Assembly: GCA_026986435.1 (NCBI GenBank)
Contig: JALSOP010000097.1
Location: forward strand, 1 to 37,928
Length of the DNA: 37,928 bases
Direction of reading: 5' to 3'
From: Desulfurococcales archaeon
GTDB lineage: Archaea > Thermoproteota > Thermoprotei_A > Sulfolobales > NBVN01
Made by a program: the position numbers and the translations under genes
The notes under the pieces: generated by a model
The model's database searches: none
The model's input: the letters and a program-made list of their open reading frames with translations, nothing else
What the model was told of the DNA's origin: nothing
Shown here: piece after piece, positions 1-8,443 of the stretch
Layout of the letters: each line of letters begins with the position of its first letter
Numbering within the stretch: the first letter of the stretch is position 1

Positions 1-1350
1 CTGCCTTAGCGAGGCCGGGCCTCCCGAGATTATCATTCTATCCCATCTGGTCACGGGGATAATCACTGTCTCGGTAAAGCCTAGTTCCTCTCTCCTCCCC
101 TTTCTTCCCTCGCGCTGGTGATACTCCCTAACATCCTGGGGAAGACCATAATGAACTATTCTGGCAACTGTTCCAATATCTATTCCTTGGAGAAGGGTCC
201 TTACCGTGACTATTACCCGGACTCCGGGAGGGGTGGAGCGGGCGAGGGACTCTATGCGGTCCCTCACCTCCTTCCCTACGAGGTGGTGGTGTTCAGCGAT
301 CATGTCCCTCTTATCTGGGGAGAGGAGTGAGCGGATCCTGCGAACGAGTTTCGAGGCCGACCTTATACTGGGAGTAAATACTATGGTGACTACCTCATCC
401 TCGACATATCGCGCAAGGAGCTCTGCCGGGTCGAGGTAGGGTGAGGGGACTCTTACCCCGAGTTTTCTGAGGAGGTCTATTATGAGGGGTGCGTTAGCCT
501 TGAACTTCTCCGGGTCAAGTATCATGTCAGCTACCTCGGGCGGCACCCGCTTTATGTGCTCCTTGATCATGTCCCGGATTAGGTCGAGGTTCTTCCCCAG
601 AACGGCGTATATGCAGTTACGCACTCGGAAGGGCCTGCCGCGGACGATTACCGTTTCTCTCCCGTTTATCTCGGTGAGCCTCTTAGCTAGTTCTTCCTCT
701 GAGCCGAGGGTTGCGGTCATAACCACTATCCGGGGCTTCACCGACTTGGCGGCGGTATTGGCTACGAGTTCTGTCATGGCTATGAGGAGTGAGGCCCCGT
801 GGGATCCGTAGTAGTCGAACTCATCGATCACTATCAGCTCGAGGTCTTCCAGGAGGGGCCGTAGGTACGCCCTCATCGGGTTGGCTGCCCATCTCTTGAG
901 GTCCGCCATCAGGAAGGCCGGGTTTGTGATAACTACCAACCCCCTACTGAGTAACCTGCTTGAGGGGGTATCCTTCGTCTTAAGCGATACCCTATCTACC
1001 CTGGTCACCGAGCCGGGGAGGTAGTCGGTGAGCCTGGAGACCTGGTCTGCTGTGAGAGCCAGGTTCGGGTAGATGACTAGGGTCTTGGCCCTGTTTCGGA
1101 GGGTGAAGAGTGCCCATGCCTCGGTCTTTCCCGAGCCGGTCCCGGAAATGAGGATGACGTTCTTGCCCTCCTCAAGAGCTTTTAGGGCTTCGAGCTGATG
1201 CCTGTACAGTCTCTTGCTGAGTATCTGCCTGGCCCTCGGGCCACCCTCCGCGAGGTCGGGCGCCACGTCGGCGAACGTTAACTCGGAGAGCTCTGGCTGT
1301 GATGGCTCGATGCACCAGGACCAGTAGTCGATCCCTAGCTCCTTGAGCAC
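1..1350 (-). CDS. Hrq1/MrfA-like superfamily 2 helicase, C-terminal part cut by the window edge
   Basis: The reading frame stays open from a GTG at 1350 to base 1, giving 450 residues without a stop. Both RecA-like helicase domains are visible. Walker A is SGTGSGKTE near residue 70, the Walker B variant is DEFD near 177, motif III is MTAT near 211, motif V is TLLQGIDIG near 388, and motif VI is HQREGRKGRR near 415. The DEFDYYGSHGA segment resembles the DExH-YRG-GSH pattern of Hrq1/MrfA DNA-repair helicases, so I place it near that group; a more divergent DEAD/DEAH helicase is possible. The start is inferred: a TGA lies 14 codons upstream in frame and this GTG is the first good start. It follows the glycosyltransferase gene by 56 bases on the same strand. 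The missing C-terminus probably holds accessory domains. Confidence 0.75.
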   Translation of the reverse strand, partial: MLKELGIDYWSWCIEPSQPELSELTFADVAPDLAEGGPRARQILSKRLYRHQLEALKALEEGKNVILISGTGSGKTEAWALFTLRNRAKTLVIYPNLALTADQVSRLTDYLPGSVTRVDRVSLKTKDTPSSRLLSRGLVVITNPAFLMADLKRWAANPMRAYLRPLLEDLELIVIDEFDYYGSHGASLLIAMTELVANTAAKSVKPRIVVMTATLGSEEELAKRLTEINGRETVIVRGRPFRVRNCIYAVLGKNLDLIRDMIKEHIKRVPPEVADMILDPEKFKANAPLIIDLLRKLGVRVPSPYLDPAELLARYVEDEVVTIVFTPSIRSASKLVRRIRSLLSPDKRDMIAEHHHLVGKEVRDRIESLARSTPPGVRVIVTVRTLLQGIDIGTVARIVHYGLPQDVREYHQREGRKGRREELGFTETVIIPVTRWDRMIISGGPASLRQ

Positions 1351-1406
1351 TGAGTCAGAGTGCAGCCTCAGTAACGCACACCATAATACTCAAACACGGG
1401 CGTTAG

Positions 1407-2474
1407 TTAATGCTTACCTAGTCCCCACACGAACCTCTTGCTCATCGTATAATTCACAACGAAGCCCAGCACTATGCCCGCGAGCTGAGCAATGAGGGAG
1501 TTCTGGAGGAGTTCGTAGTATATGAGGTTAGAGACGCCCCACTGGACAGCTATCCCAGCCGCTGAGGAGAGGTGAAACCTCACCAACCTACCCAACCTAC
1601 CCCCGCTTCTATGGGCCCTAAATGTCCACCTATCATTTAACTCGAAGTTGGACAGCACGGAGGCTTCTATGGCTATGGCTGAAGCGATTGCGTGGATCAG
1701 TCCTGAAGCCCTGAGTGCCAATAGTACTCCTAAGTTTACGAAAGTCCCTATGCCGCCAACTATCATGAACCTAACGTAGTGCGGTGATAGGTTGAGGACG
1801 TGCACAATGTAGTTGATTATTTCGGAGGTACCGAGTTTCGACTTCCCCGCTAACCTAGTGCCGAAGGTGTAAGGTACCTCGCACACCTTCCGGTACCTAC
1901 CCCTAACGAGCACCTCAAGCAATATCTTGAACCCCCTCGGGTTCATCTCCTCACCGCTCTCAACGACCTCCCTCCGGAAGGCGAAGAAACCGCTCATAGG
2001 GTCCTTTATGTGCCTTGCCTGTGTTAGGAGTACCCTAGCTATTAGGGTGGCGCCCTTCGAGACGAGCTTACGGAACGCGCTCCATCCCTCGACGGAGCCA
2101 CCTCTCACGTACCTGGACCCTATCGCTACGTCGCACCCCTCCAGCACCGCTCTAACCAGCCTCGGCACCGCCTCTGGGGGGTGCTGCAGGTCAGCATCCA
2201 TGACGACTATTATTCCGCCCGCCGCCACCTTGACACCGTCTAGCACAGCTGAGGAGAGCCCCAGTTTTCCTGGGCGCCTAAGGACCTTCACGGGATACTC
2301 CCTCGAGAGCTTCTCAGCTACCTCGGCCGTGCCGTCCGGGGAGTTGTCGTCGACCACCACAACCTCGTACTCTATGCCCGCCTCCCTCATTGCTTTATCC
2401 AGTCTCCGCACTAGCTCGGGGATGTTGTCACGCTCGTTATACGTAGGAACTATCACCGATACAGTCGCACCCAA
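1407..2474 (-). CDS. GT2 glycosyltransferase fused to a GtrA membrane domain (dolichol-phosphate sugar synthase type)
   Basis: The 355-residue protein begins with a GT2 fold (SVIVPTYNERDN, VVDDNSPDG near 41-48, DADLQHP near 93-99) like dolichol-phosphate mannose/glucose synthases, which load a nucleotide sugar onto a polyprenyl phosphate. From about residue 235 a GtrA-type domain follows with four likely membrane helices, thought in this family to anchor or flip the lipid-linked sugar. The start is a TTG at 2474, preceded by AGGAGG about 11 bases upstream, and it lies inside the end of the PfkB gene (38-base overlap), so translation is probably coupled. It likely supplies sugars for S-layer protein or lipid glycosylation. 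The exact sugar cannot be read from sequence. Confidence 0.9.
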   Translation of the reverse strand: MGATVSVIVPTYNERDNIPELVRRLDKAMREAGIEYEVVVVDDNSPDGTAEVAEKLSREYPVKVLRRPGKLGLSSAVLDGVKVAAGGIIVVMDADLQHPPEAVPRLVRAVLEGCDVAIGSRYVRGGSVEGWSAFRKLVSKGATLIARVLLTQARHIKDPMSGFFAFRREVVESGEEMNPRGFKILLEVLVRGRYRKVCEVPYTFGTRLAGKSKLGTSEIINYIVHVLNLSPHYVRFMIVGGIGTFVNLGVLLALRASGLIHAIASAIAIEASVLSNFELNDRWTFRAHRSGGRLGRLVRFHLSSAAGIAVQWGVSNLIYYELLQNSLIAQLAGIVLGFVVNYTMSKRFVWGLGKH

Positions 2475-3309
2475 CGAGCCTCAGCCTCCTGGCGAGTGAC
2501 TCGATCTCACTCCATAAAATCCATGGTGGTTCCTTTTTAGCTAACCTTATACTGCCTGCCGCGACCCCCCTGAGCAAGGAGTGCCTGATGTCATGGCCTG
2601 AGGCTAGGTAAGCGGTCAGCGCTGCAAGCATGACGTCACCAGCACCGGTTGGGTCACCGATTACTCGGGGAGGGCTAGTTAACCAGCAACCGAGCTTCGT
2701 TGAGAGGGTTACCGACCCACTGCCTCTAGTAACGATTAATATACCCCTCGACTCAATGAATTCCTCTACGAATCGTGGACGAGGTAGCTCATCATGTGAC
2801 GCCTTAATCACGACGGTGGTACCTCTTTCCTGTAGGTCTGCAGCCGCTTGGAAGAGTCTGGCTGCTAATTCCTTGTTATTGAATACGATGCCGTCCTCGC
2901 CTATGTCCCTCACAAAGCCCTGTGCGTCTATCACCAGTGTCTCCGCGTGCTCGGCCACAGTATCTAGATCGGTTAGGGGTGCCTCACCCATTGTAAGGGA
3001 GATGAGAGCCGCCTCATAGTCTTCGGAGGGGAGGCCCCGGATATTGCTAAAGCACCTGTTCAGGAGGCGAAGTAGCCTGGGCTCGGTACTAACGAATCTG
3101 AACACCGTTGGGTGATCGCAGAACGTGTTTACTGCATAGCCGCTGTATTCAAGGACTGCTCTCATGACGCTACCGGTTATCAGGGCGTCGAACTCGGCCC
3201 CCAGCGATAGGAGGGTAAGTGAGGAGTAGTACGCTGGCCCCCCGAGTCTCTTATGCTTTCCTATCTCGTCTATGGTCTCTGCGAGCACTGTGAGCACTTT
3301 TCTTCTCAA
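2437..3309 (-). CDS. PfkB/ribokinase-family carbohydrate kinase
   Basis: This 290-residue protein has the PfkB signature GDPTGAGD near 218-225, with D225 as the expected catalytic base, and an N-terminal glycine-rich substrate region (RLGGPAYYSS, 21-30). The central lid (about 45-110) is divergent, so the substrate (sugar, nucleoside or inositol-like) cannot be named. The ATG at 3309 overlaps the end of the Lhr gene by 59 bases; the first beta strand, VLTVLAETID, immediately follows, so a much later start would damage the fold. It sits between an Lhr helicase and a glycosyltransferase in an overlapping same-strand series, which suggests co-transcription rather than a shared pathway. Family confidence is high. 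Confidence 0.87.
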   Translation of the reverse strand: MRRKVLTVLAETIDEIGKHKRLGGPAYYSSLTLLSLGAEFDALITGSVMRAVLEYSGYAVNTFCDHPTVFRFVSTEPRLLRLLNRCFSNIRGLPSEDYEAALISLTMGEAPLTDLDTVAEHAETLVIDAQGFVRDIGEDGIVFNNKELAARLFQAAADLQERGTTVVIKASHDELPRPRFVEEFIESRGILIVTRGSGSVTLSTKLGCWLTSPPRVIGDPTGAGDVMLAALTAYLASGHDIRHSLLRGVAAGSIRLAKKEPPWILWSEIESLARRLRLVGCDCIGDSSYV

Positions 3310-5938
3310 TTCTCTTCATCACCTCCTCATAGAACCTTAGGAGGAGGGCTCTCCTGTCCTTCATCCTCACGATGTCACTGTAACCGTGCGCCACTATGTT
3401 GTGTGCGAAGGGCGTGGGAGGGCCGGAGTTCCTTAGGAACACCACCCTTACCTCACCGTTTCTCAGCTTTCTCAGCATCTTCTCGGCGTTTATGACGTCC
3501 ATGTAGTCCTCCATGATCTCCCTATATGCTTCCTCGAGTATGGGGAAGTTCTTGAGCCTCTTCGCGAGCTTAAGGAGTATCTCCGAGTTGAACTGCCTCC
3601 GGTTTATCGAGGTCTCCTCCCCCCTATACCTCCTGAGGAGAGCGAATGAGCGCTCTGCGCAGTGCCTGAACCTCCTCTTCAAGATCTCCGAGCGCTCGAG
3701 CGCCTCCTTCAGTACCTCGCGGAGTTCTCTCTTGCCCGTTTCCGCCACCAGCTTCCTTAGATGACCTATCCTTAGGCCAGTGCCCAGTGGTACGGTGAGC
3801 ATGAAGCCGTTGTCCGTGACCGTCACCCTGACGTTGTACCCGATCATGTCACTCAAGAGTGTGGCGAATGCCCTGGCCAGAGCGTCATTGACTCTCCTTC
3901 CGTAGAGAGCGTGGAAAATAACGTTCTCAGTGCCCCCGCCGCGGTCGATCCACAGCTCGATTAATAGCGCTCTGTCCGAGGGCACATCCCTCCTACTGTA
4001 TACCTCCTGACTCCACACGTACTCAGCTATCATCCTAGCTGCCCTTAGGTCGAGGACGTACTCTTCAGCGATTACCTTAGCAGCTCCCTCGATCCCTTTC
4101 TCTTTTATGAGTGAGGAAGCCCGCCTACGGAACTCGCCCACCTTAAGGGCTGAGTCATGGGCTAGGGGGAGCATCTCGCTGAACCAGCTCGGAACGGTTG
4201 GCCTCTGCCCCTCCGCGTTCCTCACAATGATCTTCATCCCCCTCGACTCGATGAACTCGAATGTCCTACCTCCTAGGACGAAAATGTCGCCGGGGTACAG
4301 GTTCTCGACGAACTCCTCCTCTAGGTCGCCTACGTACCTACCGTTGGTTGTGAAGACTTTGACTTTCGCCTCATCGGGTATGGCGCCCTGGTTGAGGTAA
4401 TATATCATTCTAGCGCTCTTCTTCCTCCCAAAAACACCCTCCACCTCATCGAGCCAGATCTTGGAGTACACGTTGAGGGACTCAAGCTCCCCGCCGTACC
4501 TGCCGCCCAGGTACCGCAGGACCGTCATGAATTCGTCCATCGTGAGGTTCCTGTAGTTGTAGGCGCGCTTGACCACCCTGTACGCTTCCTCTATCCTCCA
4601 CTTTTTCTCGAGTGACATACCGACTATGTGCTGGGCCAGTATGTCCAGGGGCTTGTTTGGTATCTGTATCCTGTCGAGTTTCCTCTCCCTAGCCAGCTTA
4701 GCCAGTACCGTGCACTCGACCATGTCGTCCCTATCCACGACTATAATGTAGCCCTTGCTCACGTCCCACACGCTGTGCCCAGATCTCCCAACCCTCTGTA
4801 TCAGTCTCGTGACGGACTTGGGTGAGCTAAGTAGCACTACGGCGTCTATGCTCCCTATGTCTATCCCGAGTTCTAGGCTTGTTGAGGATACCACGGCCTT
4901 TAGCCTGCCCTCCTTCAGCCTATTCTCTACGTCGAGCCTTACCTCTCTGCTGAGGGAGGAGTGATGTGCCTCTATTTCGTCAGCGTCAAGTATGCCCTCC
5001 TCCTTGAAGTACTTCCTCAGCTTGTAGACTACCCTCTCGGTAGCTGACCTCGTGTTGGTGAAGACCAGCGTAGTCCTGTGCCTCTTTATTATGCTAACGA
5101 GCAACCTGTATATTGCGTCGTTTATCTTCTCCTCCGGATCACGTATGATGTCAACATCGGGTACCAGCACCCTTATCTCCATCGGTTTCTTGAATCTAGC
5201 GTCAACCACCTCAACAGGTCGCGGCATGCCGTTGTCGTAGAAACCTCCCAGGAACGCCGCTATGAGTGGGAGCGGCTCGATCGTGGCTGAGAGGCCTATC
5301 CTTATCGGCTCTTGGTCGGCGAGCTCCGCGAGCCTTTCGAGGGACAGGGCTAGGTGAGCGCCCCTCTTATTGCTGGCTAGCTCATGTATCTCGTCTATTA
5401 TAACCCACCTGACGCTCCTCAGTCTCTCACGGAACTTCGGCGCCGAGAGTATTATGGCGAGGGTCTCCGGGGTTGTTATGAGAATGTGGGGCGGTTTCCT
5501 CAGCATCTTCTGCCTCTCACTCTGTGGCGTGTCTCCCGTGCGGACAGCCATGCTTAGCTCCTCTAGCTCCAGCCCCTCCTCCCTCGCTTTCTCGGCTATC
5601 CCCTTGACTGGTGGGATGAGGTTCTTCCTCATGTCATTGTTTAGGGCCCTCAGGGGGGACACGTAGAGAACATATATCTTCCTCTCCAGCTCACCCTCCT
5701 CCTGCATCCTGTAGAGGTCGTCGATGATCGGGAGGAACGCTGCGAGCGTCTTGCCGGTGCCGGTGGGTGAGGTTATCAACACGTTCTTACCCTGCTTGAT
5801 GAGAGGTATAGCCTCCTTCTGAACGGGGGTGAACTCCCCGTACCTCTCAAGAAACCACTTTAGTGTGTACGACCTCAGCAGGCCCGCTGGGAGAGGGCGT
5901 TGCTCGCTTACTCTCTCTTGAGTCGTGGTCGCCGCCAT
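3251..5938 (-). CDS. lhr: Lhr-type DEAD/DEAH-box helicase
   Basis: At 895 residues this has the usual length of archaeal Lhr core proteins. Visible motifs are SPTGTGKT (57-64), DEIH (182-185), GLSATI (215-220), SSTSLELGIDIG (about 350-361) and IQRVGRSGH (about 380-388). The long remainder corresponds to the winged-helix and Lhr-specific C-terminal domains. Family members are 3'-5' DNA or DNA:RNA translocases implicated in replication-coupled repair. The ATG at 5938 is preceded by a purine-rich GGTGG element. The tail (after about residue 875) is basic and encoded in the overlap with the downstream PfkB gene. The gene is transcribed divergently from the SpoIIM-like gene at 6031 and probably starts the series that runs down to the window edge. 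Confidence 0.93.
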   Translation of the reverse strand: MAATTTQERVSEQRPLPAGLLRSYTLKWFLERYGEFTPVQKEAIPLIKQGKNVLITSPTGTGKTLAAFLPIIDDLYRMQEEGELERKIYVLYVSPLRALNNDMRKNLIPPVKGIAEKAREEGLELEELSMAVRTGDTPQSERQKMLRKPPHILITTPETLAIILSAPKFRERLRSVRWVIIDEIHELASNKRGAHLALSLERLAELADQEPIRIGLSATIEPLPLIAAFLGGFYDNGMPRPVEVVDARFKKPMEIRVLVPDVDIIRDPEEKINDAIYRLLVSIIKRHRTTLVFTNTRSATERVVYKLRKYFKEEGILDADEIEAHHSSLSREVRLDVENRLKEGRLKAVVSSTSLELGIDIGSIDAVVLLSSPKSVTRLIQRVGRSGHSVWDVSKGYIIVVDRDDMVECTVLAKLARERKLDRIQIPNKPLDILAQHIVGMSLEKKWRIEEAYRVVKRAYNYRNLTMDEFMTVLRYLGGRYGGELESLNVYSKIWLDEVEGVFGRKKSARMIYYLNQGAIPDEAKVKVFTTNGRYVGDLEEEFVENLYPGDIFVLGGRTFEFIESRGMKIIVRNAEGQRPTVPSWFSEMLPLAHDSALKVGEFRRRASSLIKEKGIEGAAKVIAEEYVLDLRAARMIAEYVWSQEVYSRRDVPSDRALLIELWIDRGGGTENVIFHALYGRRVNDALARAFATLLSDMIGYNVRVTVTDNGFMLTVPLGTGLRIGHLRKLVAETGKRELREVLKEALERSEILKRRFRHCAERSFALLRRYRGEETSINRRQFNSEILLKLAKRLKNFPILEEAYREIMEDYMDVINAEKMLRKLRNGEVRVVFLRNSGPPTPFAHNIVAHGYSDIVRMKDRRALLLRFYEEVMKRIEKKSAHSARRDHRRDRKA

Positions 5939-6030
5939 CCTACCACCTAATCAGTTATCTCGTGTTCACGAGTTATACGTTCGTGAACATACTGTTTTTA
6001 CCTCTCCCGCAGCTTTTGTTTGGATCAAGC

Positions 6031-6624
6031 ATGGATGTAAGAACATGGCTAATCGTTGGGATAGTGCTGTTCGTGGTCTCCACCGCCGCGAGCTGGGCCC
6101 TCTCGGGGAAGGAGAGCAGCCTATCGCCGGAGGACGTGTTCGGACCAGTGAACGATATAGCCGAGGCAAAGGGAGGCTGGGCCATAGCTGGGTTAGTTAT
6201 AGGGATATTGATTAATAACTTGGGTGTTGCTGCCCTAGCTATGATCGGTGGGCTCGGCGTCATTGTTCCAATAATCTTGATCGTCGTTAACGGGGGGATC
6301 ACAGGCGCGGCTCTTGCTGCAATGGGTGACCCGACGGCCGTGATATTCCTTGTACCTCACGGCGTTCTCGAGATCCCTGCAATAGCGTTGGCTATGGCAT
6401 ATGGTATGAGGGTTGGTGAGGGGTTGATTAAGTGGTTAAGGGGGGACCGCGAGGCACTGAGGGTTGAGGTGCTCAATGCCCTCCTCGGGTTTAGGAAAGT
6501 GCTCATTCTCCTTGCTATAGCTGCGGTGATCGAGGTATTTGTCTCGTCGACCCTGTACTTCGCCTACCAGACCTTTACGGGCAGGTGCTCGATAATCAAT
6601 GGAACGGTGAGCTGCGGTGGGTAA
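6031..6624 (+). CDS. SpoIIM-like (DUF95) multi-pass membrane protein
   Basis: The ATG at 6031 gives a 197-residue, strongly hydrophobic protein with a first helix at about 5-22 and roughly four more. The PHGVLEIPAIALA segment is the hallmark of the stage II sporulation M/DUF95 family, which in archaea has nothing to do with sporulation and has no firm biochemical role. An in-frame extension back to 5863 is open but lies over the start of the divergent Lhr gene and adds a non-hydrophobic leader unlike the family, so I reject it. A T-rich box (TTTTTA, 5996-6000 region) about 30 bases before the ATG could drive a nearly leaderless transcript. The next gene overlaps its stop by 8 bases. Confidence 0.83.
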   Translation: MDVRTWLIVGIVLFVVSTAASWALSGKESSLSPEDVFGPVNDIAEAKGGWAIAGLVIGILINNLGVAALAMIGGLGVIVPIILIVVNGGITGAALAAMGDPTAVIFLVPHGVLEIPAIALAMAYGMRVGEGLIKWLRGDREALRVEVLNALLGFRKVLILLAIAAVIEVFVSSTLYFAYQTFTGRCSIINGTVSCGG

Positions 6625-7006
6625 TGAAGCATGCATGGCGGCTGCCTCAGCGTTCGCAGAGGCCCTCTCCAGGTACCTCATGGCTAATGCCAGAAGGACT
6701 ATCTCAATAGCCGAGGTCGTTGGCCAGGACACTGTGCGGGTAAGTGTGAGGGTGTTGTTCCGGGGTCATAACCCCCTTTACGGTTTCCCGAGGGCGGTTG
6801 ACGCGCTCTCATACCTCATCAACGCCGGATTCGGTGAATGGGCGAGAAGGCGATGGGGTTGGTCATTCAATGAAATCGATAACGGCTACCTAATAATTCC
6901 TCTTAAGTGGCTACGGACCTACCTGAACAGAAAGGCCAATGACCTCATTCTCGAGGTTAAGGGGTTTTGTGAGAAGGTGAGTGAGGAAAAGGAGAAAATC
7001 GGTTGA
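6617..7006 (+). CDS. Small protein of unknown function downstream of the SpoIIM-like gene
   Basis: The GTG at 6617 overlaps the upstream stop by 8 bases, pointing to translational coupling; an ATG at 6635 is an alternative start. The 129-residue product is soluble, with an N-terminal Ala-rich helix, a central RVSVRVLFRG beta-like stretch and a charged lysine/glutamate C-terminus. I recognise no family motif and no catalytic signature. The arrangement suggests it is made together with the membrane protein before it. The gene is convergent with the GDPD-like gene at 7086. Confidence 0.6.
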   Translation: MGNEACMAAASAFAEALSRYLMANARRTISIAEVVGQDTVRVSVRVLFRGHNPLYGFPRAVDALSYLINAGFGEWARRRWGWSFNEIDNGYLIIPLKWLRTYLNRKANDLILEVKGFCEKVSEEKEKIG

Positions 7007-7025
7007 ACCCATATTGTGGTGGCCA

Positions 7026-7076
7026 ATGATTACAGTCATGCCCACTGAAGAGTGATGAGAGCCTTGGGGTAGATGA
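7026..7076 (+). ncRNA. Candidate C/D box guide sRNA
   Basis: In the gap between two convergent genes the plus strand reads, in order, a C-like box ATGATTA (7026-7032), a 12-base spacer, a perfect D' box CTGA (7045-7048), a 3-base linker, a perfect C' box GTGATGA (7052-7058), a 14-base spacer and a D-like box ATGA (7073-7076). The 12-base spacer and 3-base linker match archaeal C/D sRNA geometry. The C and D boxes each deviate at the positions that pair with each other in the K-turn (G-C replaced by U-A), which looks compensatory. GGCC before and GGTCC after may form a bulged terminal stem. The internal pair is convincing; the outer pair and 14-base spacer make this only a candidate. Its RNA targets are unknown. 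Confidence 0.42.
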
Positions 7077-7085
7077 GGTCCTTCC

Positions 7086-7691
7086 TCACGCAAAGCCGAA
7101 CTTCCTTGCCTGCCTCAGTATGTTGGGCTTCTCCGATATCAGTGCGTCAGCGCCTGCCGAGATTACCCTAACCGCCGCTGAGACGTCGTTGACTGTTGCA
7201 GCGATCACCGCTATCTCTCTGGCATGTGCTTCCTTGACTACTCTGGGCTTGATTAGGGTGTAGGGCATTACGATGGCGTCTATCCCGCTCTTGCTGAGCG
7301 CCTCGGCATTCGGGAAAGGATGCGTTACTGTCAAGGCGATCAGGCACCCGAATTCCTCCTTGAGCCCCTTCGCTGGCCCGGGCTCTGGTATATTGAGGAT
7401 TATCTTCGAGAGGTCTACGCCATTCTCGGTTAGCCCCTTCGCTACCGCGTACGTAGCGTTTGGGTCGGTGGACGTTATCATTAGGTATAGCTCGCCATGC
7501 CCCCTTATCTTGTCCGCTGCTCCCAATATGGTGTCCTTGTCGCTGGGCTCGGCTATCCTGACCTCGACACCGACTAGTTCATCTTCTGCGGCCTGCCTCA
7601 GTGAGTGGCTCAGCTCCGAGGGCAGTGACTTGAGGATTACTCTCTCCCTGTCACCGAACTCTATCAATTCATCACACCCCAGGCAACCCAT
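7086..7691 (-). CDS. Degenerate glycerophosphodiester phosphodiesterase-like barrel protein
   Basis: The C-terminal half (ATVNDVSAAVRVISAGADAL, then ISEKPNIL, about 165-195) matches the closing strands of GDPD-type TIM barrels, where this segment normally reads W-T-V-N followed by a GVDGIITDRP-like stretch. At 201 residues it is shorter than typical GDPDs (about 230-250), and the N-terminal His-Arg-Gly and the downstream acidic/His catalytic pair are not apparent; VGVEVRIAEP at about 40 may be the relic of the E-x-D strand. It may therefore be inactive, regulatory, or use another chemistry. Its start overlaps the end of the sugar-nucleotide pyrophosphorylase gene by 20 bases, implying coupled expression and a related sugar- or lipid-phosphate role. 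Confidence 0.6.
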   Translation of the reverse strand: MGCLGCDELIEFGDRERVILKSLPSELSHSLRQAAEDELVGVEVRIAEPSDKDTILGAADKIRGHGELYLMITSTDPNATYAVAKGLTENGVDLSKIILNIPEPGPAKGLKEEFGCLIALTVTHPFPNAEALSKSGIDAIVMPYTLIKPRVVKEAHAREIAVIAATVNDVSAAVRVISAGADALISEKPNILRQARKFGFA

Positions 7692-8370
7692 TAGCTAGTT
7701 CTTTGCTGGCTTCTTCGACGTCCTTCATCGTGTCTATTGATCTCCAGTACACGTCCCTAAATATGCCCGCGTAGAGCTTGCCCTCCCTCGCCAGCTGTGG
7801 GAATGTTGTTCTTTCGATATCGCCTTTCTCGGGTAGGTAATCGAATATCTCCGGCCTCATGTAGTAGACGCCCGCGTTTATGAGATGCTGGTGCAGTATT
7901 GGTTTTTCAACAAACCTGACTATTCTCCCTGTCTCGTCTACCTCAACGATGCCGTAGGGTGAGCGCAGTGGGACGAGGGCCATTGCGACGACGGCGTCCT
8001 TGCTCTCTATCACTTTCATCAGCTTGTCGAGCGGTATGTTAGTTATTATGTCCCCGTTCAGCGCCAGGAAAGGCTCTGTCCTCAGTATTGGCTCGGCGTT
8101 CTTTATTGCGCCCGCTGTGCCGAGGGGTTCGTCCTCGATCGTGTAGACTATCTTCACGCCGTATTTAGTGCCGGAGCCGAGGAACTCAAGCATCTTCTCT
8201 CTCTGGTACCCAGCAAGCACGACTATCGTGTCGACGCCATACTTCTTCAGCCATTCGATCTGCCACTCGATTATGGCCTTACCGGCCACAGGAACCAGGG
8301 GTTTGGGCCTGTCCTGTGTGAGTGGTTTCAGTCTCTTACCAAAACCTCCCGCGATGATTGCTGCTTTCAC
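7672..8370 (-). CDS. NDP-sugar pyrophosphorylase (mannose-1-phosphate guanylyltransferase-like)
   Basis: The N-terminus KAAIIAGGFGKRLKPLT followed by RPKPLVPVAGK is the nucleotide-binding signature of sugar-1-phosphate nucleotidyltransferases; LNGDI near residue 107 supplies the metal-binding Asp. These enzymes make NDP-sugars from NTP and sugar-1-phosphate in the cytoplasm. The protein is about 232 residues and lacks the C-terminal left-handed beta-helix found in bifunctional homologues, so it is a single-domain type. I choose the GTG at 8370 because AGGTG lies 6 bases before it and VKAAIIAGG matches family starts; a GTG at 8379 is also possible. A CTTAACTTATTA element at 8385-8396 is a plausible promoter. 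Likely feeds the glycosylation enzymes in this window. Confidence 0.9.
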   Translation of the reverse strand: MKAAIIAGGFGKRLKPLTQDRPKPLVPVAGKAIIEWQIEWLKKYGVDTIVVLAGYQREKMLEFLGSGTKYGVKIVYTIEDEPLGTAGAIKNAEPILRTEPFLALNGDIITNIPLDKLMKVIESKDAVVAMALVPLRSPYGIVEVDETGRIVRFVEKPILHQHLINAGVYYMRPEIFDYLPEKGDIERTTFPQLAREGKLYAGIFRDVYWRSIDTMKDVEEASKELANGLPGV

Positions 8371-8395
8371 AACAAACACCTGTGTAATAAGTTAA

Positions 8396-8411
8396 GCGAA
8401 GAAAAAAGGGG
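8396..8411 (-). terminator. T-rich terminator behind the S-layer gene
   Basis: On the minus strand, 33 bases after the S-layer stop, the sequence reads CCCC followed by six T and then a pyrimidine-rich tail. Such U-tracts end transcription in archaea, and a strong terminator is expected after a very highly transcribed S-layer gene. It also separates that gene from the sugar-nucleotide gene downstream. Confidence 0.55.
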
Positions 8412-8443
8412 TTTCGTGCCAGTATCTTATCACGTTATGCAGG

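Noticed and set aside
5863-6030. Upstream extension of the SpoIIM-like gene
   Set aside because: It overlaps the divergent Lhr start and adds a segment absent from the family.
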